From: Macrobrachium rosenbergii
Lineage: Eukaryota; Arthropoda; Malacostraca; Decapoda; Palaemonidae
Length of the DNA: 64,000 nucleotides
NCBI RefSeq assembly: GCF_040412425.1
Contig: NC_089744.1
Coordinates: forward strand, 41,732,599-41,796,598
Direction: 5' to 3'
A program made the translations under genes and the position numbers. Shown one piece after another: positions 60,646-64,000 of the stretch. A model generated the notes under the pieces. That model was not told the origin of the DNA. It saw nothing but the letters and a program-made list of their open reading frames with translations, and did no database searches. The stretch's first letter is position 1; each line of letters opens with the position of its first letter.

Positions 60646-60724
60646 AGTGTCCCACTTATATATTAATGCACTTTAGGAATAATTTTGTGGATTTTTCCAC
60701 TTTTGTCAAAAATACCAAAATTAA

Positions 60725-63700
60725 TAAATAGGAAAACATATCATAGCATGGAATGAAGTTGAATCTGAAGCTAAATAGTGGGAACTGTGGTAGAACCATC
60801 ATCTACCTGATAATGTTTGGACCTGGTTTTCAGGCGGAACTATTCTGTGGAGCTGGACCACTCAATTCCAGGGGGTTTTGTTCTAGGAATAAGACTCTCA
60901 GCTTTCTGTCATGGTTAGCCCGCCTTTTGTGATTAGGATGGGGATGACTGTATTTCTGGATCAGTTCCCGTGTGCCATTAGTGAAATTTCTTCATAAAAA
61001 GCCAATGATATCTTTCAAGATTTTTTATTTTTTTATATCCTTTAAGCAAAGCAGTCATGAACCCCCTCCTACCTTTGTTGATGGTGGGTCTCCTTATAAG
61101 GAGTTGACTGATGGGTCACTCCCGAATCAACCTATTAAACTATCTATCTACCTCAACGGAACATCCTGTCCCTTTCCCATCAGCTTAAATCCCAAGAGAT
61201 TAATCTCAAGACTCATTGTCAATGGATCACCATCATTAAACCTGATAATGTTTGGATTCTGTTTTCGTTCGGACACCTCCACTGTTTTATTACAATACAG
61301 TCTGGGGAATCTTGGGGTTTTCCTTTATGCTTCCTAAGCATGAAGGCACCCTCTTTTGAGGTAGGGTGGGGACGGACGGAGGTTAGTGGAAGGGCATTTC
61401 TTCCCTTCAACGGTCTAAAAGCCAATGATATCTTATCAAGATTTATTTTTGCCAGACTGTCCAGAAAGAGCATGGCATCTGTCTGATATTAGGATCCATA
61501 GTACCCCTGACCCTCAGATGGGGGCTGGAAACAGTCGATGACTAATGAGAACTCTCCGGAATCAGTAGCAGGCGGAGAATTCCAACGTTCACGCCAGCTG
61601 TGAACATCTGTTCCGTGCTCTCATTCAGAGCATGGAGTTCCGTTAAATCTGTGCTCCGAATGGAACTCTTAGAAACAGGCTTGTTTTAAAATTTCGCAGA
61701 GGCACTTTGACTGAGACAGATATCACACATCAATCCTCACAGTGAATTTTCTAACACTTGGACATACTAATTTATTCATGTGCCACAGCTCCTAAGCTTT
61801 TGAGTCAATTTCCGGAAGCTGAAGGGATGCGGACATTTGGGGCTTCCCCTTGTGCCATTCTGAACATTCAGCTCATAAAAAGCCAATGAACAGTTTCACC
61901 TGGAGAATTTTTTTTTTTTCCCCAGGTGGGCAGTTGAAGATATTACTGTAGTACCTGGGGCTACTAATGATGGTAAAATTCTCATGGGTGTCTACCCTGA
62001 CTAATGGAGCGGTCTGATCTCACCTTAGCCCTGGTAAGTCCGGCAAGAAGTTCGGAACATCCTGTTCAAGAGGAAAACATATCATAGCATGGCAGGCTCT
62101 TAAATCTGAAGCTAAATAGCCGGAAGCTCTGGTAGAAGCCATCATCCACCTGATAATGTTTGGACCTGGGTTCAGCCAACACATCAGCCCCTTGTAACAC
62201 CCCTCAATGTCTCTGCCTCGGGTTTTGCTTCCACTTGGAGTTTACTTCATGATCATGCCTGAAAACCTTTGGAAAGAATTTTAGGGACTAGACATTTGGC
62301 CAGAGGCTCTGACCCCATTAGTGGAACATTTATCATAAAAGCAGGGATGATATCTCCTCTCCGAGAAATTATTTTTTTTATATATCCTTTATGCAGGAGC
62401 AATCAAGATCCTCCCTAGTACCCCTGGACCATATGGGTAAAGGCTGTACCATTTCGATGACTAATGGAACGTCAGTCCCTGGCCCCAGAGTATAATCATC
62501 AGGGCCCGGGGTGGAGCTGGACTGTTGAACATCCTGTTCCCCAATCAGGTTCAATCAGCATGGAGGCGTTAAAGTTCTAAATGGGGTCTTTGTGAATGGC
62601 CCATCAGGCTTTTCAGTCTGCCAATAAGTTCCTTCCACTGGAAAATTTTTCAGGGCGTATCCCCTTTATTTTTACAATTCAATGCAGCAAGTCTCGGTTT
62701 TGCTTACAGTCTTGTGGGTAATCATGATCCTACTGCTTTTGAGGAGGGTAGGGATGCGGACATTTGGGAGTCTCTATAGACCATTAGTGGAACATTCAAC
62801 TTCATAAAAAGCCAATGATATCTTTTTGCAAGGTCCTTATTATTTTTTTATTCCTCGGGCAAAGCAGTCATGAAGTACCCCTTACTGGTTCATGGACCCC
62901 TCAATGATGGCTCCAGAGTCTTTGCCAGTTTGAACAATACCGTAGTTCAACAGCTCCCGAATCACCTTAGAAGGCTATGCTAGCTGCATATCCTGTTGCC
63001 TGGCATATCATTTGGGCATGGTGTGACGTTAAATCTGAAGGTAAATCATTATAAACCATCATAGAGTGTTTGGACCTGGTTTTTAACGGAGGAATGACTG
63101 TATCCCACCTGATTCACTCAATCCTAGCCAAGCGTGGTTTTGTGAATCCAGTGGGCCATACTAATCAGATGTGCCAAGCCGATCTAGGGTAGGGATTTCA
63201 TTTAAGTCAAGTACCCACTTGTGCAAGAATTAGTGGAACATTCTCTCCAGTTTGCTTCAGTGAATGATCTCCTTTCAAGTTTATTATTTTTTTATAGGGG
63301 TATGGCAGTCAGGGAAGATATTACTGTCTACCCTGGATTCCTCCTGATGAATAAATGGCCTCAGTCGATGACTAATGGAATCACTCCCGAATCACCAAGT
63401 CAGTTCCTTTCCAGCTTTCCCCTCCGGGAACATCCTGTTCCAAGGAAAACCTCTGGGCATGGGTGAGGTGGAATTTCTGAAGCTAAAATGGGTACATGGT
63501 AGAACCATCATCTACCTGCAGTTGGACATATCTGGCTTTGAGAGGCGGAACTATGACAGTCTTCCTTCCAATGAGAAACTCTTCCCCCAAGAGGTTTCCT
63601 TTTAGGCTGGTTCCATACTAAACAGCATGTGCCAGCCTTTTGAGGTAGGGTAAACAAGTGGACATTTGGGGAGTCAGTTCATTCAGGTTATTGGTGGAAC

Positions 63701-64000
63701 ATTCTCCTTAACCAAAGACAATGATATCTGTTACCAAGATTTATTATTTTTTTTTCCCTATCCAGGGCCCCTGGTGTCGGAATGAAGATATTACTGTAGT
63801 ACCCCTGGACCCCATGATGGTAAAATTTTCCTGGACCTGGAATGGAAGGTCTGTTTCCCAATCAATTCAGGTACAAACTATCAAGCTGAACCTGTTCTGG
63901 TATAAACATATCATAGCATGCCCCCCCTCAAATCTGATGTCCTAAATTTGTGGTCTTTGTAGAATCTTATCAGTTTACCTGATAACTGTTTGGACCTGGT
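60725..64000 (+). repeat. ~455 bp satellite array, running off the window
   Basis: Landmarks recur at a steady period. AAAGCCAATGATATCTTT or variants appear near 60998, 61422, 61878, 62348, 62806, 63260 and 63717. GATAATGTTTGGACCTGG appears near 60813, 61242, 62152, 63068 and 63982. Each unit also holds CATATCATAGCATG, a T-rich tract, GAAGATATTACTGTAGTACC and GTGGGAACATT-type words. Units are strongly diverged with many indels. At least seven units are present. Open frames in it are chance. Confidence 0.85.

Overview
This window is eukaryotic genomic DNA, most probably from a decapod crustacean (shrimp, crayfish or relative). The grounds are long (AT)n and (CT)n microsatellites, no dense bacterial-style coding, DIRS-type tyrosine-recombinase retrotransposons (known to be widespread in decapods), and two short interspersed repeats that I recall as common in decapod sequence. 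The species cannot be named from the window. Almost all recognisable coding sequence is decayed transposon sequence. The one candidate host coding segment is a short terminal exon on the + strand at 16608-16730, of unknown family.

Layout. 1-1.2 kb: a 5' fragment of a DIRS-like element (copy C) cut off by an (AT)n array. 2.3-7.3 kb: two ~2.2 kb non-coding elements (A and B) in opposite orientation. Each is bounded by TTAA and piggyBac-like termini and filled with a ~382 bp tandem repeat. They are separated by AT arrays and a strong hairpin. 7.3-7.5 kb: a tRNA-derived SINE on the - strand. 9.7-11.5 kb: a tandem duplication and two TA-flanked MITEs. 12.2-13.0 kb: tandem units that each carry (CT)n. 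13.3-14.6 kb: a dead LINE reverse transcriptase. 15.3-15.5 kb: a palindrome that may be a DIRS terminus. 16.6 kb: the candidate host exon, then ~14 kb of AT-rich sequence without recognisable genes. 30.9-32.5 kb: a 1.6 kb TA-flanked element with 25 bp terminal inverted repeats. 32.7-36.4 kb: a decayed Ty3/gypsy element on the - strand with both LTRs.

40.26-48.25 kb (DIRS-A) and 49.5-57.4 kb (DIRS-B) are two different, nearly full-length DIRS-like elements. Each has inverted terminal repeats and an internal complementary region matching the fused tips of both ends, which is the diagnostic DIRS architecture. Order inside is Gag, reverse transcriptase, RNase H, methyltransferase-like region, tyrosine recombinase. 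Both are dead through frameshifts, stops and catalytic substitutions. DIRS-A also carries an internal deletion and a 762 bp MITE. DIRS-B carries a TA-flanked insertion exactly within the reverse transcriptase reading frame. The two families and copy C share a cysteine-rich signature at the start of Gag.

57.8 kb holds a short decapod-type interspersed repeat. 57.9-60.4 kb is decayed sequence I cannot assign. From about 60.73 kb to the window end runs a diverged ~455 bp satellite array that continues past the edge.
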